Part shown: piece after piece, positions 26,582 through 34,704 of the stretch
Layout of the letters: every line of letters starts with the position of its first letter
How positions within the stretch are numbered: position 1 is the first letter of the stretch
Assembly (NCBI RefSeq): GCF_001425685.1
Contig: NZ_LMCY01000015.1
Location: forward strand, 38,404-102,403
DNA from: Massilia sp. Root335
GTDB lineage: Bacteria > Pseudomonadota > Gammaproteobacteria > Burkholderiales > Burkholderiaceae_D
Direction of reading: 5' to 3'
Length of the DNA stretch: 64,000 nt
The notes under the pieces: model-generated
Told to the model about the DNA's origin: nothing
The model's database searches: none
What the model saw: the letters and a program-made list of their open reading frames with translations, nothing else
Position numbers and translations under genes: made by a program

Positions 26582-28917
26582 GCCGCAGCCTCCGCATCCA
26601 GCGCGCCCATGCGCCATACCTTGAGCCTCACGACGCGGTCGCCAGCCGCCGCGATCAAGCCCAGTCCCGTCGCATCCGGCCGCGACGGATACATGCGGCT
26701 CGTGATGCTCTTGCGTTCGTCGAGATAAGCTTCCACCATCGAACGGTCCAGGAATGCGCGCAGGCGCAGGTTCCCGCCGCGCGGATCGAATACGCCGCCC
26801 TGCACGCCGCGCGAACGCGCGTCCGGATCGAGGGTCGTGTGCGTGCGGTCGATCTCGAAGCGCTTGCGCGCGGCGTCGACGACGAGGTCCGTGTGCTCGG
26901 CGCCGTCGGGCGTCTTGCGCACGACCAGCCCGCGGCGCGCATCGTTGCCCGGTGCCGGCTTCACTTCCAGCGCCACCTCCAGCAGATCGCCTTCGACCCC
27001 GGCCAGCCGGGCCGCGGCGGCGGCTGGCGTCACGTCGGCCAGATCGAGCAACAGGTCCCGGCGCAGGCTTTTGAGTTCGTCGATGGGCGCCAGCCGCAGG
27101 TCGCCGTCCGGGCCGAGCGCGAGCGTGACGGGCAGGCCGGCATTGTGGGCCCAGCCGCTCGCCCATTCGTCGCGCGCGCTGCGTTCGCCCTGGGCGATCG
27201 AAAAGACGATGGTGCGTCCCGTCTTCGGATCGACGAAGCCGCTGGGACCGGAAAAATGGTGGTCGCCCAGGTCGAACACGCGCGGCGCCTCGCTGTCCGG
27301 GACGAAGCGCGCGTTGGCGGGATCGAACACGCCGATCCAGTAATACGCCTGCGCCCCCACGTCCGTCAGGAACACGTGGCGCGGCCGGCCATCGCCGCCC
27401 TTCCCGATCGGCAGCAGCACGGGCAGTTCGAACGTCTTGTCGAAGCCCGGATAGCGCTGCGCATCGAGCGTGAACAGCGGGCCGCGGTAGCGCCAGTGCA
27501 CGAGGTCGGACGATTCGTGGACGAGCGCCGTGCCGCTGCCGCCGGGCACCCGCGACGCCACGAGCTCGAACCAGCGGTCGCCGGCGTCGTCGCGGAACAC
27601 GAACGGGTCGCGGAAATCGCCCGTATGGCCCGGCCCCGGCTGCTGTTCGGTCACCGGCACGGGATACCTGGTCCAGCGCCGCAGGTCCGGATCGGACGGG
27701 TCCGCCGGCCGCGCGAGCCCGACGCGCTCGTGGCTGGGCGCCTTGTCGTTCCCCGCCGTGAAGAACAGCACCGGCGTGCCGTCCTTCGCGTGCGTGGCGC
27801 TGCCGGACCAGATGCCGTCCGGCGCCAGGCCGTCGTCTTCCGGCGCCAGCGCGATCGGGAGCTCGCGCCAGTGCACCATGTCCGGGCTGACCCAGTGCCC
27901 CCAATGGATCTGGTGCCAGAACGGGCCGAACGGATTCTTCTGGAAGAACAGGTGGTAGCGGCCGTCCTGGTAGAACGGCGCATGCGGTTCGTTCATCCAG
28001 CCGGCATCCGGCATCGCGTGATATTGCGGGCGATGGCGGTCCCCGGCGAAGGTGCTCGCGGCGATCGTGACGTCGGCCTGCGCCAGCGCCGGCGCCTTGC
28101 CGCCATGCGCCGCCAGGTCGGCGCGCACGCGGCGCGCCACGTCGTCGCCCGTCGCGGCGCCCGCCGTGATGCGGACGTCGTCCATCAGGCCGAGGAAGGT
28201 ATTCAGCTGGAACGTGCCGGCCACCATGCGCGGCTGCGAGTAGCGGCCGATCGTCAGCGCGCGCGGCGGCAACGCGAGGCTGCCTTCCGCCGGACCGGTG
28301 CCGGATGCCACCTGCTCGCCGTCGAGGAACAGCCGGACCGTCCGGCCGTGCGGATCGTAGCTGGCCGCCACGTGCGACCACGTGTCCTTCGGCAGCCTGC
28401 GGTCATCGGCGCGCAGGTCGAACACGGCGCCGCCGAAGCCCAGCTTGATGCCCCACGTGCCGAAGCGGTACATGCCGAAGGCGAAGCCGGTTCGAGTGGC
28501 TTCGTCGAACTGGCTCAGGAAAGCGGAGTACTGGCCGCCGTCGCCCCATTCGAACGCATGCGGCGCGACCCACGCGCTCATCGTCCAGCCGGCACCGAGC
28601 TGCGCGGCCGTCAGGGCGGGTGCCGTGATGTCCGTCGAATACCCGTCGAACAGCAGGCAGCCGCCCTTGATGCACGCGGCGGCCGGGCGCCACTGCGGAT
28701 CGGAATCCGGCTTGAAGCGCGCATGGTTGAAGACGTAGGCCACGGCGTCGCGGCGGCCCGACACCGCTTCGAGGGCGCCGCTGCCGTGCCGGTCGTCGAG
28801 CGTCCAGGCGGCGATGTCGGCGCCCGCCGCGGCGCGGCCCGACACGAGCAGCGCCAGCAGCATCGCGGGGGCCACGCTGCGCCGCCACGTCCGGCTTGTC
28901 TGGTTGAAGGGAATCAC
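26563..28917 (-). CDS. Secreted LamG-GH32 protein, levanase-like, with altered nucleophile motif
   Basis: A 784-residue exported protein: signal peptide to about residue 32, a LamG/concanavalin-like domain (about 35-260), then a GH32 propeller and C-terminal beta-sandwich. GH32 motifs are recognisable but the nucleophile motif WMNDPNG reads WMNEPHA, placing Glu310 where an Asp is expected. The other two catalytic residues are present: Asp437 in FRDPF and Glu497 in FELPV. It begins with GTG 28917 behind AAGGAGA. The gene has its own LacI-type operator 49 bp upstream. A fructan-binding LamG module suggests a polymeric substrate. Whether it hydrolyses fructan normally is open because of Glu310. 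Confidence 0.88.
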   Translation of the reverse strand: MIPFNQTSRTWRRSVAPAMLLALLVSGRAAAGADIAAWTLDDRHGSGALEAVSGRRDAVAYVFNHARFKPDSDPQWRPAAACIKGGCLLFDGYSTDITAPALTAAQLGAGWTMSAWVAPHAFEWGDGGQYSAFLSQFDEATRTGFAFGMYRFGTWGIKLGFGGAVFDLRADDRRLPKDTWSHVAASYDPHGRTVRLFLDGEQVASGTGPAEGSLALPPRALTIGRYSQPRMVAGTFQLNTFLGLMDDVRITAGAATGDDVARRVRADLAAHGGKAPALAQADVTIAASTFAGDRHRPQYHAMPDAGWMNEPHAPFYQDGRYHLFFQKNPFGPFWHQIHWGHWVSPDMVHWRELPIALAPEDDGLAPDGIWSGSATHAKDGTPVLFFTAGNDKAPSHERVGLARPADPSDPDLRRWTRYPVPVTEQQPGPGHTGDFRDPFVFRDDAGDRWFELVASRVPGGSGTALVHESSDLVHWRYRGPLFTLDAQRYPGFDKTFELPVLLPIGKGGDGRPRHVFLTDVGAQAYYWIGVFDPANARFVPDSEAPRVFDLGDHHFSGPSGFVDPKTGRTIVFSIAQGERSARDEWASGWAHNAGLPVTLALGPDGDLRLAPIDELKSLRRDLLLDLADVTPAAAAARLAGVEGDLLEVALEVKPAPGNDARRGLVVRKTPDGAEHTDLVVDAARKRFEIDRTHTTLDPDARSRGVQGGVFDPRGGNLRLRAFLDRSMVEAYLDERKSITSRMYPSRPDATGLGLIAAAGDRVVRLKVWRMGALDAEAAAWHPSR

Positions 28918-28965
28918 GGTGTCTCCTTGATCGTTGTGCGGACCGGTCGTCGCGCCGGCTAGCCG

Positions 28966-28982
28966 TTGTCCATCGTTGTCAT
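28966..28982 (-). promoter_or_regulatory. LacI-type operator, copy 2 (LamG-GH32 unit)
   Basis: TTGTCCATCGTTGTCAT, differing from the other two copies only in its first base. It overlaps the stop codon of the cytoplasmic GH32 gene and precedes the LamG-GH32 start by 49 bp. No clear -35/-10 pair can be read upstream of it. Confidence 0.65.
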
Positions 28983-29956
28983 TCGAGGGCCGAAAAATCG
29001 TCCCGCCGGTAGCGGCCGTGTTCGAGGCGCAGCGGGATCGGATCGCTGATCTGGCCGACGAACGCGCCGTCCGCGCCGGTATCGAGGAAGGCCATCAGGC
29101 AATCCGCGCCCGTCAGCGGGTCGTGCAGGATCTTGCCGGCGTAGCGCTTGCACGGGACGTCGCCGTCCAGGAATCCTTCGGCCGGACGCCAGGGACCGAG
29201 CGGATGGTCGGCCACGAGGTAGTGCGTGCCGGAGACGCCGCCGTCCAGGCGCGCGCGCTGCGCCTCGGACCAGTGCTCGCGCACATTGCAGAAGGTGCAG
29301 AACCACTGGCCGCCGCGCTCGAACACCTGCGGCACTTCCAGCTGGCCGTAATGGCCGCCTTCGTACACGGGCGCCGTCGCTTCCCAATGCACGAGGTCGG
29401 GCGAGACGGCGTGGCCGATCACGCCGCGTTCGTACTTCGGTCCGTCGTTGCGGCGCGCCGTGAAGAACATGTGGTACATGCCGTCGATCCTGTGCGGCAG
29501 CACCCACGGGTCGCGCAGGGCGCGGTCGTGCCAGCGGCCTTCCGCGTGTTCTTCGTAGAAGCGTTCGTCGAGGTCGAGCGCGAGGCCGTCGCCGACGCGG
29601 GTAAAAGGGCCGTCGAGGCTGTCCGCCGTCGCGTGGCCGATGCGCTGGCGCAGGCCGTTCTCGGCACGGCACGTGCCCGTGTAGAACAGGTGGTAGCGGC
29701 CTTCGGCATGGATCACGGAGCCGGTCCACGTCGTGAAATCGTCCCACGCGGGTTGCGCGGACGGCCCGAACACGGTGCCGCGGTAATCCCAGTGGCGCAG
29801 GTCGGGCGACACGGCGTGGCCGATGGAGACGTTCCAGTGGCGCAGGTTCGGGTCGCCGATGGCGCGGTCGGCCTGCAGCATGAACAGGTGCTGCTCGCCG
29901 CCTTGCGCGACGTGCCAGAAGTCCCAGATGTATTTGTCGTCGAGTTTGAGTGTCAT
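28979..29956 (-). CDS. Cytoplasmic GH32-like beta-fructosidase
   Basis: 325 residues with no signal peptide, so probably cleaving fructo-oligosaccharides or sucrose imported by the ABC system. It is a single five-bladed propeller of clan GH-J type: Asp12 in YIWDFWHV fits the nucleophile, Asp149 in LRDPWV the transition-state stabiliser, and Glu206 in QLEVPQVF the acid. It lacks the C-terminal beta-sandwich of most GH32 proteins. ATG 29956 is 11 nt after the permease stop. Repeated VSPDLRHW/VSPDLVHW blade motifs support the fold. GH43 or GH68 relationships are possible; GH32-like is the best fit. Confidence 0.78.
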   Translation of the reverse strand: MTLKLDDKYIWDFWHVAQGGEQHLFMLQADRAIGDPNLRHWNVSIGHAVSPDLRHWDYRGTVFGPSAQPAWDDFTTWTGSVIHAEGRYHLFYTGTCRAENGLRQRIGHATADSLDGPFTRVGDGLALDLDERFYEEHAEGRWHDRALRDPWVLPHRIDGMYHMFFTARRNDGPKYERGVIGHAVSPDLVHWEATAPVYEGGHYGQLEVPQVFERGGQWFCTFCNVREHWSEAQRARLDGGVSGTHYLVADHPLGPWRPAEGFLDGDVPCKRYAGKILHDPLTGADCLMAFLDTGADGAFVGQISDPIPLRLEHGRYRRDDFSALE

Positions 29957-29967
29957 GATGATTGGGT

Positions 29968-30840
29968 TTAACCTTTGATGCCGGCGCCCGCGACCGAGGC
30001 GACGAACTGCCGTTGAAAGGCCAGGAACACGGCGAGCACGGGAAGCGTGACCACGGACGCATACGCCATGATCTGGCCCCAGGAATTGGAACGCCCGAAG
30101 AACTGCTGGATGCCCGGCTGCACGGGACGCGCCGCTTCGCCCTGCACGACCATGATCGGCCACAGGTACTGGTTCCACGCGGCGATGAAGAGCACGATGG
30201 CGGCCGTCGCGATCACGGGGCGGCTGTTGGGCAGGATGATGCGGAAGAACAGGGTCCAGGGTCCGGCGCCGTCCATCTTGGCCGCCTCGTCCAGTTCGCG
30301 CGGGATGTCGCGGAAAAACTGGTAGAACAGGAAGACGCAAAAGGCATTGGCGAGGAACGGGATGATCTGCACGTGCAGGCTGTTGAACCAGCCCGCGTGC
30401 CACGTCAGCGCGCCCTGCTCCAGGCCCGGCCATGGCAGGCGCGCCACCAGCGACAGCAGCGGAATCGCGATGACTTCGAACGGGATGATCATCAGCGCCA
30501 CGACCACGGCCAGGACCGCGCGGCGGCCGCGCCAGCGCATGCGGCTCAGGGAAAACGCGAGCATGCTGTTGACCAGCACACCGCCCACGACGACGCACGC
30601 CGCGATGACGGTCGAATTCAGCAGGAACAGCGGCAGGTTGCTGCGCTCGAAGATGGCCGCATAATTGGCCGTCGACCATCCCGCATCCGGCACGAAGGCC
30701 GACCAGCTGGTGAGGTTGGCGAAGATGGCGTCGTCGCGCTTGAACGACGACGCGAACATGAACAGCAGCGGCGCCGCGAACACGACCCCGAGCAGGCACA
30801 TGGCGACGAACAGCAGCAGCGTGCGGACCGGGCGCTTCAT
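29968..30840 (-). CDS. ABC carbohydrate permease, second subunit (MalG type)
   Basis: Inner-membrane subunit with six predicted helices. The EAA loop that docks the ATPase is DEAAKMDGAGPWTLFFRIILPNSRP (core EAAKMDGAGPW). 290 residues, typical of CUT1-family second permeases. It starts with ATG 30840, overlapping the first permease stop by four bases. Together with the first permease, binding protein and ATPase it makes a complete importer, expected to carry fructo-oligosaccharides or sucrose. Confidence 0.93.
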   Translation of the reverse strand: MKRPVRTLLLFVAMCLLGVVFAAPLLFMFASSFKRDDAIFANLTSWSAFVPDAGWSTANYAAIFERSNLPLFLLNSTVIAACVVVGGVLVNSMLAFSLSRMRWRGRRAVLAVVVALMIIPFEVIAIPLLSLVARLPWPGLEQGALTWHAGWFNSLHVQIIPFLANAFCVFLFYQFFRDIPRELDEAAKMDGAGPWTLFFRIILPNSRPVIATAAIVLFIAAWNQYLWPIMVVQGEAARPVQPGIQQFFGRSNSWGQIMAYASVVTLPVLAVFLAFQRQFVASVAGAGIKG

Positions 30841-31907
30841 TCGTCCGCCCCTTTCGCGACGAGCACCCGCTGCAGCACGGAGACCAGCAGCACGATGCCG
30901 AAGAAGACCATGGTGATCGTCGAGCCGTAGCCGATGTCCTGCTGGCGGAAGCCCGTGCGCACCGCGTGGTACACGACGGTCGTCGTCGAGTCGAGCGGTC
31001 CGCCCTGCGTCATCACGTCGACCTGGGTGAACAGGCCGAACGCCATCAGCATCGTCGACACGACCACGAAGATGATCGTGTTGCGCAGCCCCGGCAGCGT
31101 GACGTGCACGAAGCGCTGCCACGCATTCGCCCCCATCAGCGTCGCCGCTTCGTACAGCTCGGGCGAGATCGACTGCAGGCCGGCCAGGAACACGAGCATC
31201 TGGAATCCGGCGCCCTGCCAGGCCGACATGATGGCGATGGCGGGCAGCGCGTAGTGGCTCTCGCCCAGCCAGTCCGGTCCGACGTTCGGATCGCCCGTCA
31301 CGGCGCGCAGCAATTCGTTGATCATGCCGCGGTCGGTATTCAGCATGAACGACCAGACGATGGACGCCACCACCATCGACGTGACGACGGGCGCGAAGTA
31401 CACGGTGCGGAAAAAGATGCGGCCGCCGATGCGCTGGTTCACGAGCAGCGCCAGGCCGAGCGCGACGCCGCATTGCAGCGGCAGCACCAGCAGCGCGAAC
31501 AGGAAGGTGTTGATGAGGGAGCGATAGAACAGCGGGTCGGTCGCCGCCAGCACGAACCTGCGTGCGCCCGCCTGGAACTGCCAGGCCGGCCGGTAATCCG
31601 CCAGCCCCGGCCGCGCGCGGCGCACCTGGCGCCACGTCGGGAAGCGCACGCCCTCCTCGTCGCGCAGCACCGCGCCGGCGGGATCGCGCAGGGGCCCGAC
31701 CTCGACCACCAGCAGCGCCAGCAGGCGCTCGTAGTTCTCCAGGCCGATGTAGCGGGTCGGTTCCGGCGACACGAGCCGGTGATTGGTCAACGTGGCCCCC
31801 AGCGCGAGCAGCAGCGGCAGCAGGATGAAGACGCCGAACAGCAGCAGCGCCGGGCCGGCGAAGGCGGCGATCGCCCACGGATTGTCGCGGCCGAGCAGCG
31901 TCTTCAT
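30837..31907 (-). CDS. ABC carbohydrate permease, first subunit (MalF type)
   Basis: Inner-membrane permease of 356 residues. The N-terminal helix (AAFAGPALLLFGVFILLPLLLAL) is followed by a large periplasmic segment (about 45-125) before the core helices, longer than in many CUT1 permeases. The EAA loop is ELYEAATLMGANAWQRF. ATG 31907 overlaps the stop of the binding-protein gene (ATGA) and its own stop overlaps the next permease, so all are coupled. Confidence 0.93.
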   Translation of the reverse strand: MKTLLGRDNPWAIAAFAGPALLLFGVFILLPLLLALGATLTNHRLVSPEPTRYIGLENYERLLALLVVEVGPLRDPAGAVLRDEEGVRFPTWRQVRRARPGLADYRPAWQFQAGARRFVLAATDPLFYRSLINTFLFALLVLPLQCGVALGLALLVNQRIGGRIFFRTVYFAPVVTSMVVASIVWSFMLNTDRGMINELLRAVTGDPNVGPDWLGESHYALPAIAIMSAWQGAGFQMLVFLAGLQSISPELYEAATLMGANAWQRFVHVTLPGLRNTIIFVVVSTMLMAFGLFTQVDVMTQGGPLDSTTTVVYHAVRTGFRQQDIGYGSTITMVFFGIVLLVSVLQRVLVAKGADE

Positions 31908-33172
31908 TGGCGGGCCGCCGTGTTGGGCCGGGCAAAACCGTAGCCGTCGTTGCGGGCGATATCGTGTTCGATCGTCTCGACCGCCTCGTCCATCGCCTCG
32001 GCCGCATCCTTGCCGGCGCGGAGGTCCGCCATGGCTTTTTCGAACGCCGCCGAGATCGCGGGATAGGCCGGCGTCGCGGGCCGCGGCAGCGCATAGCGCG
32101 CGGCGAAGTCGAAATAGATGCGCCAGTCGCCGCCCGGCCGGTAGTGCTTCGTCAACGCCGCGGCGTCCGCCGTGACGGGCACCAGGCCGGTCATGCGCGA
32201 GAACTCGGCCATCTCCGACGCGGACAGCACGTGCGTGAGGAACGCCGCGGCGCCCGCCGGGTATGGACAGCTGCTCGATACCGCCCATTGCCACGACGCG
32301 GCGCCGACCCGGGGCCCATGGCCGAAATCGGGCGGCGGCATCACGACGAGATCGTCGCCGAAGCGTTCGCTGTAGTCGCGCGCCTTCCACGACCCGGTGT
32401 ACTGGATCAGCGAGCGCCCCTGTTCGAAGCCCTTCTCGTCGGCGGGATTGCGTTCGGCGAGGCGGTCCTTGAACAGGCGCGCGTAGTAGCGGGCGACACC
32501 CACGGCGGCATCGCTGTTGAGCACACCGTCGACGCGCAGGTAGTCAGTGCGATCGATCAGGTCCGCCCCGGCGCTCTCGAGCCACGGGGAATAAGCGTAG
32601 CTGATCCATTCGCCGTGCGCCTTGCCGTTCAAGTCGATCGGATAGCGGTAATGGCCGGACTGCTTGACCTTGCGGAGGATGTCATACAGCTCGCGCGCCG
32701 AGTACGGATGCTCGATCGTCGCGACGCGGACACCTTCGGCCGCCAGCTTCGACCGGCGCGCGAACATGGCCAGCACGACGTCGAACTGGCCCACGCTGTA
32801 GAGCCGCCCCTGGTACGTCCCGCGCCCGCCCGGCAGCAGCGGCCGCACCACCGACGCCGGCAGCAGCCCGTCGAGGGGACGGATGTTGCCGGCCCAGGCG
32901 AAGTTCGGCACCGCGGGCTGGTCGATCGTCATCACGCAGGGCAGATGGCCGACGAGGGACGCCGCCGTGATCGATTCCGTGTACGTGCCTTGCGGGATCG
33001 CCTCCACGACGACCTTCCACTTGTCCTGGGAACGGTTGAACCGGTCGACCATGTTCCGGCTCGCGACCATTTCGGCGTCGCCGGTATCGTGGCGCCACAC
33101 GGTGATCTCGACGGGCGCCGCCAGCGCGCGCGCGGCCACCATGGCGAGGACCGGAAGCAGCGCCCGTTTCAT
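31904..33172 (-). CDS. ABC sugar-binding protein
   Basis: Periplasmic solute-binding protein (422 residues) with signal peptide (MKRALLPVLAMVAARALAAP) and a type-I sugar-binding fold: VEITVWRHDTGD at the start, DRFNRSQDKWKVVVE, then GRLYSVGQFDVVLAMFARRSKL. It supplies the permease pair with substrate, presumably a fructo-oligosaccharide or sucrose. Its ATG shares one base with the stop of the LacI-type repressor gene (TGATG), making repressor and importer one transcript. Confidence 0.92.
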   Translation of the reverse strand: MKRALLPVLAMVAARALAAPVEITVWRHDTGDAEMVASRNMVDRFNRSQDKWKVVVEAIPQGTYTESITAASLVGHLPCVMTIDQPAVPNFAWAGNIRPLDGLLPASVVRPLLPGGRGTYQGRLYSVGQFDVVLAMFARRSKLAAEGVRVATIEHPYSARELYDILRKVKQSGHYRYPIDLNGKAHGEWISYAYSPWLESAGADLIDRTDYLRVDGVLNSDAAVGVARYYARLFKDRLAERNPADEKGFEQGRSLIQYTGSWKARDYSERFGDDLVVMPPPDFGHGPRVGAASWQWAVSSSCPYPAGAAAFLTHVLSASEMAEFSRMTGLVPVTADAAALTKHYRPGGDWRIYFDFAARYALPRPATPAYPAISAAFEKAMADLRAGKDAAEAMDEAVETIEHDIARNDGYGFARPNTAARQ

Positions 33173-34197
33173 CACTTGCCCGCCTTCCCTGCCCGCGGCG
33201 CCGTCACGGTCCCGCGCATCACGGCGCGGCACGGCACGCGCACGATGCCCGGTTCCTGATCCTTGCCGAGCGCCCGGCGCGCCGCCAGCGCGCCGATTTC
33301 GCGGTATGGCAGGGTGATGGTCGTCAGGCCGGGATCGGACGCTTCCGAGAGCAGGCGGAAGTCGTCGAAGCCGACGACCGACACGTCTTCCGGCACCCGC
33401 AGGCCGCGCCGCTGCAGCAGGAAGATCACGCGGATCGCCATCTTGTCGTTACCGCACAGGATGGCGGTGGGACGATCGGCGCCCGCGAACAGGCCTTCGA
33501 TCGTCGTTTTCAATTGCGCGAATTCGTCGTCGCTGTCGGGCGTGGCGCCGTGCAGCAGCCAGGCCTCGTTCGGCCGCACGCCGTGGTCCTGCATGGCGCG
33601 GCGAAAACCGTGCAGGCGCAGGCGGGTCGCGACCATGCCGTCGATCAGCTGCAGGAACGCGATCTTGCGGTGCCCGGCCCGCAGCACGGTCTCGGCCGCC
33701 GCATAGCCGCCGCCCTCGTCGTCCGGTATGACTTCCGCGAACCGGGACGTCTCCTCGAAGCAGTTCGCGAGCACCGCCGGCGTCTGGCCCAGCGTCTCGT
33801 TCAGGGTCACCGGACGATGGAAGGTCGTGGCGAAGATGATCGCCTCGACGCGGTGGGTGCGCATGTCGGCCACCAGGCGGCTGGCGACATGCGCCTGCCC
33901 GCCCGTCTCGCCGATGAGGAGCATCTTGCCCAGGTCCTCGCACACGGACTGGATGCCCTTGATGATCTCGGACGAGTCGGGTGTGGTGGTGAGCTTGTCC
34001 GCGATGACGGCTACGAGGTCGGTCGGGCGCCCGCGCAACATGCGCGCGGCGGCCGACGGCGCGAAATCGAGCGCCTGCATGGCGTGCTCGATCCGCTTGC
34101 GCGTTTTTTCCGACACGCTGTTCGCGTCGTTCAGCACGCGCGACACGGTCTTGATCGATACGCCGGCTTTTTCGGCGACATCGTGAATGGTCGACAC
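33172..34197 (-). CDS. LacI-family repressor of the fructan/sucrose locus
   Basis: DNA-binding regulator: helix-turn-helix STIHDVAEKAGVSIKTVSRVL at the N-terminus, hinge helix AARMLRG, then a periplasmic-binding-protein-like effector domain (DLVAVIADKL, VVGFDDFRLLSEASDPGLTTI). I place the start at GTG 34197 because AGAGGAGAC lies just upstream; an in-frame ATG at 34287 lies inside the operator and would add 30 residues with no family counterpart. 341 residues is normal. It heads the ABC operon and has its own operator 74 bp upstream, so autorepression is likely. The inducer is probably a fructose-containing sugar. Confidence 0.92.
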   Translation of the reverse strand: MSTIHDVAEKAGVSIKTVSRVLNDANSVSEKTRKRIEHAMQALDFAPSAAARMLRGRPTDLVAVIADKLTTTPDSSEIIKGIQSVCEDLGKMLLIGETGGQAHVASRLVADMRTHRVEAIIFATTFHRPVTLNETLGQTPAVLANCFEETSRFAEVIPDDEGGGYAAAETVLRAGHRKIAFLQLIDGMVATRLRLHGFRRAMQDHGVRPNEAWLLHGATPDSDDEFAQLKTTIEGLFAGADRPTAILCGNDKMAIRVIFLLQRRGLRVPEDVSVVGFDDFRLLSEASDPGLTTITLPYREIGALAARRALGKDQEPGIVRVPCRAVMRGTVTAPRAGKAGK

Positions 34198-34270
34198 CTC
34201 GTCTCCTCTTTGGCCCGATGGGCCTTCGAATGCGGCGCACTCCACCGTGGCCGCTTCGCGCCACAGCAAA

Positions 34271-34324
34271 ATGTCCATCGTTGTCATTTAACGGGATGCT
34301 ATCGGCTTTTTTCGCTGTGGTCAA
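34271..34324 (-). promoter_or_regulatory. Promoter and LacI-type operator, copy 3 (repressor-ABC unit)
   Basis: On the minus strand: -35 TTGACC (34324-34319), 17-bp spacer, -10 TAGCAT (34301-34296), then eight bases, then the operator (34287-34271; ATGTCCATCGTTGTCAT on the plus strand). The operator covers the expected transcript start, a classic repression position. The rest of the gap up to the tRNA (34325-34504) shows nothing else I can name. Confidence 0.8.
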
Positions 34325-34504
34325 CATGTTTGCGGGGCCCGGGGGCGAAGGACTGTCGGGTTGTTGCTGTGCGGCCGGCGGGGTTCCGGAGTGTCGGATC
34401 GCGCGAGGCCTGGATGTCTCGCACGTGATCGAAAAGCGCCGCGGGCCCCGTGAGCGACGCGGTCCCGTTCGTGGCGGATGTCAGGCACGCAGAGGGAAAT
34501 CGTG

Positions 34505-34575
34505 AGGCGAGGACGTGAGTCGAACACGTCTGAACGGCTTTGCAAGCCGTCGCATAACCGCTTTGCTACCTCGCC
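34505..34575 (-). tRNA. tRNA-Cys (anticodon GCA)
   Basis: Full cloverleaf: acceptor GGCGAGG/CCTCGCC, anticodon arm ACGGC-TTGCAAA-GCCGT with GCA, T arm ACGTG-TTCGACT-CACGT, D arm with AGCGGTTA. It closely resembles E. coli tRNA-Cys. Discriminator base is U. The 3' CCA is not encoded (CAC follows), so it must be added after transcription. Confidence 0.95.
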
Positions 34576-34704
34576 GAAAAAGATGGTACGTGTATCGCTG
34601 CGTTCCTGCCTGCGCTGCATCAAACAATCTCACACCCGCGCACGGCACCAAGCGGCGGAATCCCGGTCAAACGGTCATGTACCTTCGAAAGGAACCCGCA
34701 CGCC

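Noticed and set aside
28979..29956. Levansucrase (GH68) or GH43 for the cytoplasmic propeller protein
   Set aside because: Too short for GH68 and no signal peptide; motif spacing Asp12/Asp149/Glu206 fits GH32 and the context is fructan. Kept as GH32-like with reduced confidence.
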